In this document: positions 1-7,860 of the stretch, piece by piece
Position numbering within the stretch: position 1 is the stretch's first letter
Layout of the letters: each line of letters begins with the position of its first letter
Assembly: GCF_014645815.1 (NCBI RefSeq)
Contig: NZ_BMML01000004.1
Coordinates: 496,001 to 560,000 of the forward strand
Direction: 5' to 3'
DNA from: Streptomyces fuscichromogenes
GTDB lineage: Bacteria > Actinomycetota > Actinomycetes > Streptomycetales > Streptomycetaceae
Length of the DNA stretch: 64,000 nt
Position numbers and translations under genes: made by a program
The notes under the pieces: generated by a model
The model's database searches: none
Seen by the model: only the letters and a program-made list of their open reading frames with translations
Told to the model about the DNA's origin: nothing

Positions 1-1
1 G

Positions 2-601
2 GCGGAGCCGGAGCGCTATGTGGACCGCTGGGCGGCCGCGCTGCCGGAGCCGGACCGCCCGGTACGGGCGATCGTGACGTTCTGCGCCGGCGCCGCGTTC
101 GCCGACGGCCTGCGGCGGGCCTGCACCGGCCCGGACGGGGCACCGGCCCTGGTCACGATCGACCCCACGGAGGTGGGCGGGGAGCTGCTGCACTCGGAGT
201 TCCTGGCCGCCACCGAGACGTTCCGGGCCCATCTGGACGAGCAGATGTTCGCCGAGGTCACGGCTGTCCGCGACACCCTGGCGGACCCGGACGACCTGCC
301 GTCGGTCGCCGAGCGGCTGCGGGAGGAGCAGCGGCGCGTCGTGGAACACGCCACGGCACGGGCGGGTATGCCCGAGCATCTGCGGGCGATGCTGTGCGCC
401 CGCTTCGCCGACTACCTGGGTTACCTGGTCGCGGCCGCGCGCCGGCCCGGCCCGGTGGAGCACGCGACGGTCATCGCCTCCGCGGACCACCCGCTGCCCG
501 GCTGGTGTGCCGACCACCCGTCCAGGCTGGTCACCGAACACGACGATCTGCTCGGCGACCCGCAGGTCGCCCGGCTGGTGCACGGGGCGCTCAGCGCGTG
601 A
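2..601 (+). CDS. Thioesterase-like protein, 5'-truncated by the window edge
   Basis: The frame is open to the left edge, so the true start lies outside the window; an internal GTG at 20 has no ribosome binding site. About 199 residues are visible. The segment VTFCAGAAFA resembles the nucleophile elbow of an alpha/beta-hydrolase, with Cys in the place often held by Ser, and a late ADHPLPGW stretch resembles the region before the catalytic His in NRPS-type thioesterases. The family is inferred from these short patterns only. If it is a thioesterase it would release or edit an acyl or peptidyl chain on a carrier protein encoded to the left. It ends 13 bp before the convergent gene on the other strand. 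Confidence 0.5.
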   Translation, partial: AEPERYVDRWAAALPEPDRPVRAIVTFCAGAAFADGLRRACTGPDGAPALVTIDPTEVGGELLHSEFLAATETFRAHLDEQMFAEVTAVRDTLADPDDLPSVAERLREEQRRVVEHATARAGMPEHLRAMLCARFADYLGYLVAAARRPGPVEHATVIASADHPLPGWCADHPSRLVTEHDDLLGDPQVARLVHGALSA

Positions 602-614
602 GCCGCGGGAGCCG

Positions 615-1961
615 TCACCCCGGGTCGGCGGTCCCGGTCACGGCGGCCGCGGCCAGCCGGCGGGTGAGCCGCTGGATCTGCCGGGCGGGGTGAAGCCGGG
701 CGAAGCCGGGCTCCGTGGCCAGGCGGTCGGCGAGCCCGGTGAACCGGGCCGTCGGCGCGTCCGCGCAGATCTCCTGCGCGACGGCGGCCAGGTCACGCAG
801 GTCCCGGGTCACCGCGGCGGCGGTCGGAGCGTCGTCGCCGACGGCGGCGGTCGCGGCGTGGTGCCAGTCGGTGATCTGGAGCTCCGGATCGCTCCAGCCG
901 TCCCCCACCCGCTCGCCCTTGGCCGGCCGCGAGGTGCCTATCACCGCGCGCGTGCTCAGTGCGCCGTGGGCGATCTCCCGGGCGTGCGCGTGGGCGAGCG
1001 CCGAGCCGATCTGCCGGATCATGTCGGCCCGGGTGTCGGGGGTGAGGCGGGAGCGGTGCAGGGCCAGAATGTGGTCGAGGCGGAGCAGGTTCTTCTTCTC
1101 CACATGGAACATCAGCACTGGCCCGGACGCGTGTTGCTCCAGGGTGTCCACCGTGACGATGCCCGGGTGGTCGAACTCGCGCAGCAGCAGGTACTCGCGC
1201 AGGACCGCCGCGTCCGTCTCGGCGCGGGACCGGCCGGCGGCGTAGACCCGGACCCGGCACGGTGCCTTGTCCCAGACCGTGCTCCAGGCGACGAAGTCCT
1301 GCCATCGGTCGGTCAACGAGACCGGTTTCGCGGTCAGTTGCCAGGTGCCGACCCGGGGCCAGTGCTCAACCGGACGCAGGCCGACCCGGTCCAGCAGGGT
1401 GGGCAGGGCCCGCAGGAACCGTCGGCCGGGCCGGTGCCCGCGGTCGTTCGCGGGCTGTCCCAGCAGGTCCCGGGTGACGCGGGGCAGCGACGGCTCGACC
1501 GGCTCGTCGGGGCCGAACACCCCCTGTGCGTCCGGTCCGTCGAGGTCGACGGGTGAGCGCGAGTCGCTGAGGAACGCCGAGCCGCGTACCTCCGGAACGG
1601 TGAGGAACCGGCCGGCCGCGGCCCGGCGCAGTACCGCGGTGAGGTGTTGCGCCTTGACGGCGGCGACGGCGCGCGTGCTGTCCGACACCTTCGTGTTACG
1701 GCCGTGGGTGCGCAGCCAGAAGCCGTTGTCGTTGTGCAACCGCCCCTGGGAGGTGTCGACTTCGAGCAGATGCAGCCCGCCGGGGCCGGCCACCAGCAGA
1801 TCCACGCTGTGCAGATGACCGGTGTCCGACACGAAGGAGAAGTTCGCCCAGGCGCGGTGCCGGCCGTCGTCCGGAAGAGCGCGCCGGATGGGTTCCACGG
1901 CTGCGGGCTCGTCGGAGAAGAACCACGGCGTGACAGTCGTCCAGCGATCGTCTCGTATCAA
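615..1961 (-). CDS. NERD domain-pseudokinase protein resembling the N-terminal part of PglW
   Basis: This 448-residue protein has an N-terminal NERD (nuclease-related) region at roughly 10-150, with RAWANFSFVSD and VDLLVAGPGGLHLLEVD, followed by a kinase-like fold at about 200-420. The order NERD then kinase is that of PglW, the large kinase of Pgl/BREX phage defence. The kinase part looks inactive: the catalytic-loop position reads HGALSTRAV with no HRD Asp, and the DFG position reads ITDW. PglW is usually well over 1,000 residues, so this is a short relative or remnant. No pglX, pglY, pglZ or brx gene is in the window. The TTG start at 1961 is chosen for an AAGGA motif 8 bases upstream. The NERD assignment is fairly secure; a defence role is inference. 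Confidence 0.6.
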   Translation of the reverse strand: MIRDDRWTTVTPWFFSDEPAAVEPIRRALPDDGRHRAWANFSFVSDTGHLHSVDLLVAGPGGLHLLEVDTSQGRLHNDNGFWLRTHGRNTKVSDSTRAVAAVKAQHLTAVLRRAAAGRFLTVPEVRGSAFLSDSRSPVDLDGPDAQGVFGPDEPVEPSLPRVTRDLLGQPANDRGHRPGRRFLRALPTLLDRVGLRPVEHWPRVGTWQLTAKPVSLTDRWQDFVAWSTVWDKAPCRVRVYAAGRSRAETDAAVLREYLLLREFDHPGIVTVDTLEQHASGPVLMFHVEKKNLLRLDHILALHRSRLTPDTRADMIRQIGSALAHAHAREIAHGALSTRAVIGTSRPAKGERVGDGWSDPELQITDWHHAATAAVGDDAPTAAAVTRDLRDLAAVAQEICADAPTARFTGLADRLATEPGFARLHPARQIQRLTRRLAAAAVTGTADPG

Positions 1962-2076
1962 ACCCGGGGTCCTTGGAGCCTTCGCGAAGGAGTTTCAGGG
2001 GCAGTGGACATGAACGCTAGCAGACCTGGCAGGGCTCACACGGCTGTGTGCCGGCGCCCGGCGCGATCGTGATATT

Positions 2077-2116
2077 GGGCAGTCTATTGACCGACGTGAA
2101 AAAACTGCCCTACATT
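2077..2116 (+). promoter_or_regulatory. Candidate vegetative promoter with an operator-like inverted repeat
   Basis: TTGACC at 2087-2092 and TACATT at 2111-2116 are 18 bp apart and fit an HrdB-type -35/-10 pair. GGGCAGT (2077-2083) and ACTGCCC (2104-2110) are perfect inverted arms that bracket the -35 element and end just before the -10, where a bound repressor could block transcription of the MFS gene starting at 2165. Sequence match only; no regulator gene is adjacent. Confidence 0.5.
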
Positions 2117-2164
2117 CGCTGCGCATCCCGCCGTCTCCCGCAGGACCGCTCAAAGGGGAGCCCC

Positions 2165-3754
2165 GTGTCCACTGAAACGCGCTCGCAATCCGGCCCCACG
2201 TCCCTCCGCGAACCGTCCGGCCCACTGCCCGTCGGCACTCTCGTCGCCGGCTGTTTCGCGGTCTGCCTGGCGCAGATCGCCCTCGCCATGCCGGCCACCC
2301 TGAACGGCCTGTTCCAGCAGGACCTGCATCCCGTCGGTTCCCAGCTGACCTGGATCTCGGACGCGTTCCTGCTGCCCGTCACCGTGCTGGAGCTGACCTT
2401 CGGCGTCCTCGGCGACCTCTTCGGCCGCAAGCGGCTGCTGGTCGGCGGCGGCGCCCTGCTCGTCGTCGGCGAGGCGCTGGCCGCCGCCAGTACCGGCATC
2501 CACATGCTCTGGGTGGGCCAGGCCGTCGCCGGTCTCGGCGCGGCCGCGCTGTTCCCGACCTCGCTGGCCGTGATCGCCGCCGGCACCCACACGGCCCGGG
2601 ACCGCGCCCGTACGATCACCGTCTGGGCCGCCGCCCTCTCCAGCGGCGGGTTCATCGCGCCGGTGCTCGGCGGTATCACCGGCAACTACGGCTCCTGGCG
2701 CTGGGCCTTCGTCGTCGTCACCGGGCTCGCCGTGCTCAGCACCCTGCTCAGCGGGCTGCTGGCGCAGAACTCCAGCGCACCCGAGGGCCGCTCCCTCGAC
2801 CTCGCCGGCCAGATCACCGTCGGCATCGGCATGTTCGCCCTGCTGTACGCGGTGATCCAGGGTCCGTCGGACGGCTGGACCGCTACCCCGGTGGTGATCG
2901 CGTACGTGGTCGCGGCGGTCTTCATCGCGCTCTTCGTCGTCGCCGAGAGCCGGGCGGCCGCGCCGCTGCTCCGCCTCGACCTGTTCCGCAACCGGGCCTT
3001 CGCGGTCGCCTCGTTCGTCGCCGTGGTCGGCATGTTCAGCTACCTCGGCACGGCCTACGCGACCAGCATCCGGCTCGGGCCGATCCAGCACCAGAGTCCG
3101 CTGCGCGGCTCGTTCGCGTTCATCCTGCTCAACGCCTGGACCCTGCTGTTGCTGCCGCTGATCTCCCGGCTGCTGGAGAAGGTCAGCCCGCGCTGGGTGC
3201 TGGGGGCGGGCCTGGCCCTGATGGCGGCCGGTGACTTCGTCGCGGCCGGCCTCCCGGTCCACGACCGGGCCCTGACCTCGCTGATCCTCCCGATCGGCCT
3301 GGTCGGCATCGGATTCGCCCTCACGGTCTCCTCCATCACCGCGACCGCCGTCAACACCGTGGAGGTCCACTACGCGGGCATGGCCAGCGCGTCGACCAGC
3401 CTGCTGCGGGACTTCGGCTTCACCCTCGGCCCGGCCGTCATCGGGGCGATCGCCCTCAGCCGGGCCGCCGACGAGTTCACCCGGAAGCTCGCGGACTCCG
3501 GCCTCGGCGCCCAGGTCAAGGCGGCGGCCGGGCAGGTCGCGGCCGAGGGCGGCCCGCTCGCCGTCAACTCGGTCCCCGCCTCCTCACCGCCCGGTGGCGC
3601 GGCACCCCTCGCCCTGGAGGCCCTCGGCAACGGCTACGCCGTCGGCTACGTCGTCTGCGGCGTCGCGGCCCTCGTCTGCTGCCTCCTCAGCGTGATCGCC
3701 CTGCGCGGGAAGGCCGACCAGACGGCCACACTCGGCATCACACCGACCCCCTGA
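2165..3754 (+). CDS. MFS transporter, DHA2 (EmrB/QacA) type drug exporter
   Basis: A 529-residue integral membrane protein with about 14 hydrophobic segments, the DHA2 pattern. The loop after the second helix reads GDLFGRKR, the conserved MFS motif A, and an IAPVLGG stretch resembles antiporter motif C. It should export a small toxic molecule by proton antiport; the substrate cannot be read from sequence. The GTG at 2165 is preferred because AAAGGGGAG lies just upstream; an earlier in-frame start at 2048 would add a basic, non-membrane leader that runs through the promoter. A candidate promoter with an inverted repeat lies at 2077-2116. The 19-bp repeat array follows about 70 bp after the stop. 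Confidence 0.85.
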   Translation: MSTETRSQSGPTSLREPSGPLPVGTLVAGCFAVCLAQIALAMPATLNGLFQQDLHPVGSQLTWISDAFLLPVTVLELTFGVLGDLFGRKRLLVGGGALLVVGEALAAASTGIHMLWVGQAVAGLGAAALFPTSLAVIAAGTHTARDRARTITVWAAALSSGGFIAPVLGGITGNYGSWRWAFVVVTGLAVLSTLLSGLLAQNSSAPEGRSLDLAGQITVGIGMFALLYAVIQGPSDGWTATPVVIAYVVAAVFIALFVVAESRAAAPLLRLDLFRNRAFAVASFVAVVGMFSYLGTAYATSIRLGPIQHQSPLRGSFAFILLNAWTLLLLPLISRLLEKVSPRWVLGAGLALMAAGDFVAAGLPVHDRALTSLILPIGLVGIGFALTVSSITATAVNTVEVHYAGMASASTSLLRDFGFTLGPAVIGAIALSRAADEFTRKLADSGLGAQVKAAAGQVAAEGGPLAVNSVPASSPPGGAAPLALEALGNGYAVGYVVCGVAALVCCLLSVIALRGKADQTATLGITPTP

Positions 3755-3827
3755 CCAGCCCCACCGCCCCCGAAGCACCCCAACCACCGCCCCGTTCCCA
3801 CACCCCAGCCACAGCCCCGCCACCGGG

Positions 3828-4108
3828 CGGTAGTCCTGCCGTCGGGCGGTAGCCGTGCCGCCGGGCGGCAGTCCTGTCGTCCGGCGGTAGTTCTGCCGTC
3901 CGGCGGTAGCCGTGTCGTCCGGCGGTAGTTCTGTCGTCCGGCGGTAGCCGTGCCGCCGGGCAGTAGTCCTGCCATCCGGCGGTAGCCGTGCCGTCGGGTG
4001 GTAGCCCTGCCGTCCGGCGGTAGTCCCGTCGCCGGGCGGCAGCCCCGCCGTCCGGCGGCAGCCCCGCCGTCCGGCGGTAGTCCTGCCATCCGGCGGCAGC
4101 CGTGGAGC
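3828..4108. repeat. 19-bp tandem repeat array, 14 full copies plus a partial one
   Basis: From 3828 the sequence repeats every 19 bp with the consensus CGGTAGYCSTGCCGTCSGG. Fourteen full units end at 4093 and a fifteenth begins at 4094 before the pattern fails. Each unit contains an imperfect palindrome around CCGTCCGGCGG. Because 19 is not a multiple of three, translated frames show a false 19-residue periodicity; this is not a coding repeat. It lies between the MFS exporter and the phosphatase gene. A structured RNA, a protein-binding array or simple slippage are all possible. Confidence 0.9.
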
Positions 4109-4269
4109 AGGAGAGCGCGCAGCCGCGCAGCGGCACAGCCGGAGAGCCGCGCAGCCGCACACCTCCTGCGCAGCCGCGGAGCCGCAGAGCCGCAGAGTCG
4201 GTCCCGGCCGGGGGCGGGAAGTGTGGGGTGTCGGTGGCTGGTGCTCGGAGCGGTGGGGTTTGAGACTCT
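4109..4269. other. Low-complexity intergenic stretch downstream of the 19-bp array
   Basis: With the array, this fills the 515-bp gap between the MFS gene and the phosphatase. At about 4114-4199 short degenerate repeats of GAGAGCCGCGCAGCCGC type recur. No convincing gene, promoter or terminator was seen. The phosphatase promoter presumably lies here but no -35/-10 pair stands out. Confidence 0.5.
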
Positions 4270-5556
4270 GTGAGGGTGTCGGGTGTCACGCGATGGTTCC
4301 AGTCCCGCCGGGGGACCGTGTCCGCCGACGGGCCGGGCGTCGGCGTCGATCGGTCCGGGCAGGTCAGGGCGTTGCGCACGGCCGCGGCCGGTATCGGCAC
4401 CAGCCTCGACGAGGCCACCACCTGTACGGAACTGACCCGGGCCGCGGTACGGCTGGCCGGCGGCGGCGCGGCCGTGCTGCGGCGCGTCGGCGACACCTTC
4501 TCCGGCTACGATTCGGTCACCGGCGACGCCGATCTGCTGCCCGACGCCCGCTGGGCGACAGCCGTGGCCCTGGACGCGGGCACCCCGGCCGCCGACCACT
4601 GGGCGGACCCCTGGCTGTCCCGCCCGCTGGGCGACCGCACCCGCCCGGCCCTGTGCACGCCCCTGACCAGCGGCTCCGACCAGTACGGCGTGCTGGTCTG
4701 CGCCCGCGAGGGAACGGCCTTCGCCCGCGCGGAGGCCGAGCAGCTGGCCCTTCTCGCCGAACACGCCGCCTCCCACATCCGGCACGCCCGCGAGTACGAG
4801 GAGCTCAACCGCACCGCCGGCGATCTCCAGCGGGCCCTGCTCGCCGAGCCGGGCCGGCCGCACCCGAACCTGGACGTGGCGATCCGCTACCTCCCGGCCG
4901 GCGGGCGGGTCCTGGTCGGCGGCGACTGGTGCGAGACCGTACGGCTGCACTTCGGGCGCACGCTGCTCGTCGTCGGCGATGTGATGGGCCACGGCCTGGA
5001 GGCCGCCGTCGACATGAACGCGTACCGGTCCTCGCTGCGCTACATCGCCGCCTCCGAGCTGCCGCCGCACCGGGTGCTGCGCCAGCTGGACGACATCGCC
5101 GCCGCCGAGGCGGACCGCAGACCCGCCACCTGCCTGCTCGTGCGCGTCGACCCCGGCCGCGGGCAGGTCACCCTGGCCAGCGCCGGACACCTGCCGCCCG
5201 CGCTGATCACCAGGGGAGGCCGTACCGCACTCCTGCGGGTCCCCGTCGGCCCGCCCCTGGGCACCGGCTTCGGCGGCTACGAGTCGGCCACCCACCAGTT
5301 CGAACCCGACGAGGCGCTGGTGCTCTTCACCGACGGCCTGGTGGAACACCGCGACGAGGACATCGACCGCTCCCTGCACCGCCTCGCCGACCTCCACTTC
5401 ACCCCCGCCGTCGGCGTCGACAGCCTCCTGGAGTCCATCCTCAACCGCCTCGACGCCCGTCATGCCGAGGACGACGTCGCGGTGCTGGCGGCCCGCCCGC
5501 ACCCCCGGCCGGGCGGATCCGGTCCCGAGGCGGTGCAGGCGCAGGCGGAGGGCTAG
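4270..5556 (+). CDS. GAF domain-SpoIIE/RsbU-type PP2C serine phosphatase
   Basis: The 428-residue protein has a GAF-like sensor region at about 35-175, a short helical linker (REYEELNRTAGDLQRALL) and a SpoIIE-type PP2C phosphatase at about 195-415. Metal-site motifs are VVGDVMGHG, FTDGLVEHRDED and EDDVAVL. The usual GGDWYD motif reads GGDWCE, replacing the second Asp by Glu. Such proteins typically dephosphorylate STAS anti-anti-sigma factors in partner-switching pathways; no anti-sigma or STAS partner is adjacent. The GTG at 4270 lacks a clear ribosome binding site and a GTG two codons later is an alternative. Its TAG stop abuts the stop of the convergent histidine kinase gene with no gap. 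Confidence 0.85.
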   Translation: MRVSGVTRWFQSRRGTVSADGPGVGVDRSGQVRALRTAAAGIGTSLDEATTCTELTRAAVRLAGGGAAVLRRVGDTFSGYDSVTGDADLLPDARWATAVALDAGTPAADHWADPWLSRPLGDRTRPALCTPLTSGSDQYGVLVCAREGTAFARAEAEQLALLAEHAASHIRHAREYEELNRTAGDLQRALLAEPGRPHPNLDVAIRYLPAGGRVLVGGDWCETVRLHFGRTLLVVGDVMGHGLEAAVDMNAYRSSLRYIAASELPPHRVLRQLDDIAAAEADRRPATCLLVRVDPGRGQVTLASAGHLPPALITRGGRTALLRVPVGPPLGTGFGGYESATHQFEPDEALVLFTDGLVEHRDEDIDRSLHRLADLHFTPAVGVDSLLESILNRLDARHAEDDVAVLAARPHPRPGGSGPEAVQAQAEG

Positions 5557-7017
5557 TCAGCGCGCCGGCGCGGCGGCCGGCCTCCTGGGCAGCGTCAGGG
5601 TGAACACCGTGGCGGCCGCCGAGCCGTCGCCCAGGCCGATGGTGCCGCCGTGCGCCTCCACCAGCGCGCGGGCCACCGACAGGCCGAGCCCGCTGCCGCC
5701 GCGGTCGCGGCTGCGGGCCTTGTCGACGCGGTAGAAGCGGTCGAAGACCCGGGCGCGGTCGGCGGCCGGTATGCCGGGGCCGTGGTCGGCGACGCCCACC
5801 GACGCCGAGCCGTCGCTGACCGCGACCGTCACGGACACCGGGGTGCCGGTGGGGGTGTGGACGGCCGCGTTGGTCAGGAGGTTGTCCAGGACCTGGCGGA
5901 TACGGACCGGGTCGAGGCGGAGCGGGACCGGGTCCGGGCCGGCCGCGACCGTCAGCGGGTGGTCGGCGTGGGCCGCGCGGAAGGCGTCGGCGGCCTCCCG
6001 TACCAGCTCCGTCAGGTCGGTGTCCTCCAGTCGCAGCGGGGTCTCCACCTCGGCCGCGTCGAGCCGGGCGAGCAGCAGCAGGTCGTCGAGGAGGATGCCC
6101 ATCCGGGCGGCCTCCGCGCGCAGCCGGGCCAGATGGCGGTCGCGTTCCTCGGGCTCGTTGGCGGCGGCGTACTGGAAGAGGTCGGCATAGCCGCGTACCG
6201 ACATCAGCGGGGTGCGCAGCTCGTGCGAGGCGTCCGCGACGAAGCGGCGCAGCCGCTGCTCGGCCTCGGCGCGCACCGCGAGGGAGTGGTCGATGTGTTC
6301 GAGCATCGTGTTGAAGGCGGTGCGCAGCTCCTCGACCTCCGGCCCGCCGCCGCGCTTCGCCGCGCGCAGCGGCAGCCGGGCCGCCGACTCCGTCAGGTTG
6401 TGCGAGGCGATGCCGTGCGCGGTGTGCGCCATGTCGCTCAACGGCTCCAGGCCGTGCCGCAGCAGCCGGCGGCCGAACACCACCAGCGCCAGCAGCGCCA
6501 GCCCGAAGGCGACCACCTGGACCGTGACCAGCTGCCGAACCGTGTCGTCGATGCTGTCCATGGGCGCCCCGCTGACCAGGACCACCCCGGGCTCCACCTC
6601 ACAGCCCCGCAGCCGGTACTCGCCCTCGTCGGTCAGGTCCTTGGTGCGCAGCACCTCCGTGCCCGCGGCGATCTGCGCCTTCGCCACCGAGGTGAGCGGC
6701 GCGATGTCCGAGGGCAGGTCACTGCTCTCCTCGGGCTTGCGCAGCACCGGGGTGCCGTGCGAGACGTCGTACACGGCGTAGTACCAGCGGTAGTACTTCT
6801 TGCCCTGGAGGGTGCCGTTCTGCTCGATGCTCTTCGACTGGGCGGTCTGGGCGAGCCCGAGCTGGTCGTCGAGCTGGGCCGACAGGTAGTCCCGCATGTA
6901 GGTGGTCAGGGCCGTGCCGACGACCGCGAACACCACCAGCGCCAGCGCCCCGAGCCCCAGCGCGAGCCGGGTGCCCAGGCGCGTGCTCCGGTACGAGTGC
7001 AGCAGCCGGCCGATCAC
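5557..7017 (-). CDS. Two-component sensor histidine kinase
   Basis: This 486-residue kinase has a first membrane helix near residues 17-40, an extracytoplasmic sensor region to about 170, a second helix (LVTVQVVAFGLALLALVVF), a HAMP-like linker, a HisKA phospho-acceptor motif (DASHELRTPL) and a HATPase domain with N-box DNLLTNA, DHGPGI and GGSGLGL. It autophosphorylates and passes phosphate to the regulator encoded immediately upstream. Its GTG start overlaps the regulator's TGA by 4 bp (GTGA), implying translational coupling. The architecture matches membrane-bound OmpR-partner kinases of actinobacteria. The signal is unknown; divergence from a redox operon hints at an envelope redox or metal cue, which is inference. 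Confidence 0.9.
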   Translation of the reverse strand: MIGRLLHSYRSTRLGTRLALGLGALALVVFAVVGTALTTYMRDYLSAQLDDQLGLAQTAQSKSIEQNGTLQGKKYYRWYYAVYDVSHGTPVLRKPEESSDLPSDIAPLTSVAKAQIAAGTEVLRTKDLTDEGEYRLRGCEVEPGVVLVSGAPMDSIDDTVRQLVTVQVVAFGLALLALVVFGRRLLRHGLEPLSDMAHTAHGIASHNLTESAARLPLRAAKRGGGPEVEELRTAFNTMLEHIDHSLAVRAEAEQRLRRFVADASHELRTPLMSVRGYADLFQYAAANEPEERDRHLARLRAEAARMGILLDDLLLLARLDAAEVETPLRLEDTDLTELVREAADAFRAAHADHPLTVAAGPDPVPLRLDPVRIRQVLDNLLTNAAVHTPTGTPVSVTVAVSDGSASVGVADHGPGIPAADRARVFDRFYRVDKARSRDRGGSGLGLSVARALVEAHGGTIGLGDGSAAATVFTLTLPRRPAAAPAR

Positions 7018-7709
7018 TCCGCCGCCTGCTGCCGGATCACGTACCCGAAGCCGCGCACGGTGTGGATCAGCGGCTCCCCGCCGGCCTCGTCCATCTTGCG
7101 GCGCAGCCGGCTGACCACCAGCTCGACGACGTTGGAGCGGCCGCCGAAGCCGTACTCCCACACATGGTCGAGGATCTGCGCCTTGGTGAGCACGGTCGGC
7201 GACTTGCGCATCAGGTAGCGCAGCACCTCGAACTCGGTAGGGGTCAGGGAGAGCGGCCGGTCGCCGCTGCGGACCTCGCGGGTGTCCTCGTCCATCGTCA
7301 GATCCGCGACCCGGAGCACCGAGCGCTGGAAGCCGGGTCCGGCACTGCGCCGCAGCACCGTGCGCAGCCGGGCCATCAGCTCCTCCACCGCGAACGGCTT
7401 GACCAGGTAGTCGTCCCCGCCCCGGGTCAGCCCCGCGACCCGGTCGGCGACCCCGTCGCGGGCCGTCAGGAACACCACCGGCACCATCGTCCCGGAGTGC
7501 CGCAGCCGGTCGAGCACCCCGAAGCCGTCCAGGTCGGGCAGCATCAGGTCGAGCACGACGATGTCCGGCCGGAACTCGGCGGCGCGGGCCAGCGCGTCCT
7601 CACCCGAATACGCGGTCACCGCGTCCCAGCCCTCGTACCGCGCGACCGTCGCGACCAGGTCGGCGATCGGCGGGTCGTCGTCCACGACGAGGAGTCGTAC
7701 TTTTTCCAC
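7014..7709 (-). CDS. OmpR/PhoB-family response regulator
   Basis: A 231-residue regulator with an N-terminal receiver (acidic VVDDDPP, phospho-acceptor Asp in DIVVLDLMLPD, Thr in FLTARD, Lys in YLVKPF) and a C-terminal winged helix (SLTPTEFEVLRYLM, RSNVVELVVSRLRRKM, HTVRGFGYVIR). It is the DNA-binding partner of the kinase that follows with a 4-bp overlap. The GTG at 7709, giving VEKVRLLVVDDD, is chosen because it places the start where receiver domains normally begin; the open frame extends upstream but that part matches no receiver sequence. Divergent transcription from the flavin operon suggests that operon as a target. Confidence 0.9.
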   Translation of the reverse strand: MEKVRLLVVDDDPPIADLVATVARYEGWDAVTAYSGEDALARAAEFRPDIVVLDLMLPDLDGFGVLDRLRHSGTMVPVVFLTARDGVADRVAGLTRGGDDYLVKPFAVEELMARLRTVLRRSAGPGFQRSVLRVADLTMDEDTREVRSGDRPLSLTPTEFEVLRYLMRKSPTVLTKAQILDHVWEYGFGGRSNVVELVVSRLRRKMDEAGGEPLIHTVRGFGYVIRQQAAE

Positions 7710-7860
7710 CCGCTCATACTGCGCCACCCGGCCGTGGACGCCAGACCCGTGCTCACACAGAAAACACATCGATAACCAGTTGAAAGCGGTCCGACAGGAA
7801 AACGACAGCAGCCGCGGGTGAAGCTCGACTCCCAGGACCCGATCAAGGAGCTGCCGACCC
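7710..7860. promoter_or_regulatory. Divergent promoter region between the two-component system and the flavin operon
   Basis: These 151 bp must carry promoters for both directions. AAGGAG at 7845-7850 is the ribosome binding site for the reductase gene. TTGAAA at 7780-7785 is a possible -35 for the rightward operon but lacks a good -10. No clear direct-repeat OmpR-type site was identified. Confidence 0.4.

Noticed and set aside
615..1961. A functional Pgl/BREX defence system
   Set aside because: Only a short NERD-pseudokinase is present; pglX, pglY, pglZ and brx genes are missing.
3828..4108. CRISPR array
   Set aside because: Units are contiguous 19-mers with no spacers, and there are no cas genes in the window.
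3646..5502. Long minus-strand frame with an apparent 19-residue protein repeat
   Set aside because: The repeat comes from reading a 19-bp DNA repeat three units at a time; the rest is antisense to the phosphatase.
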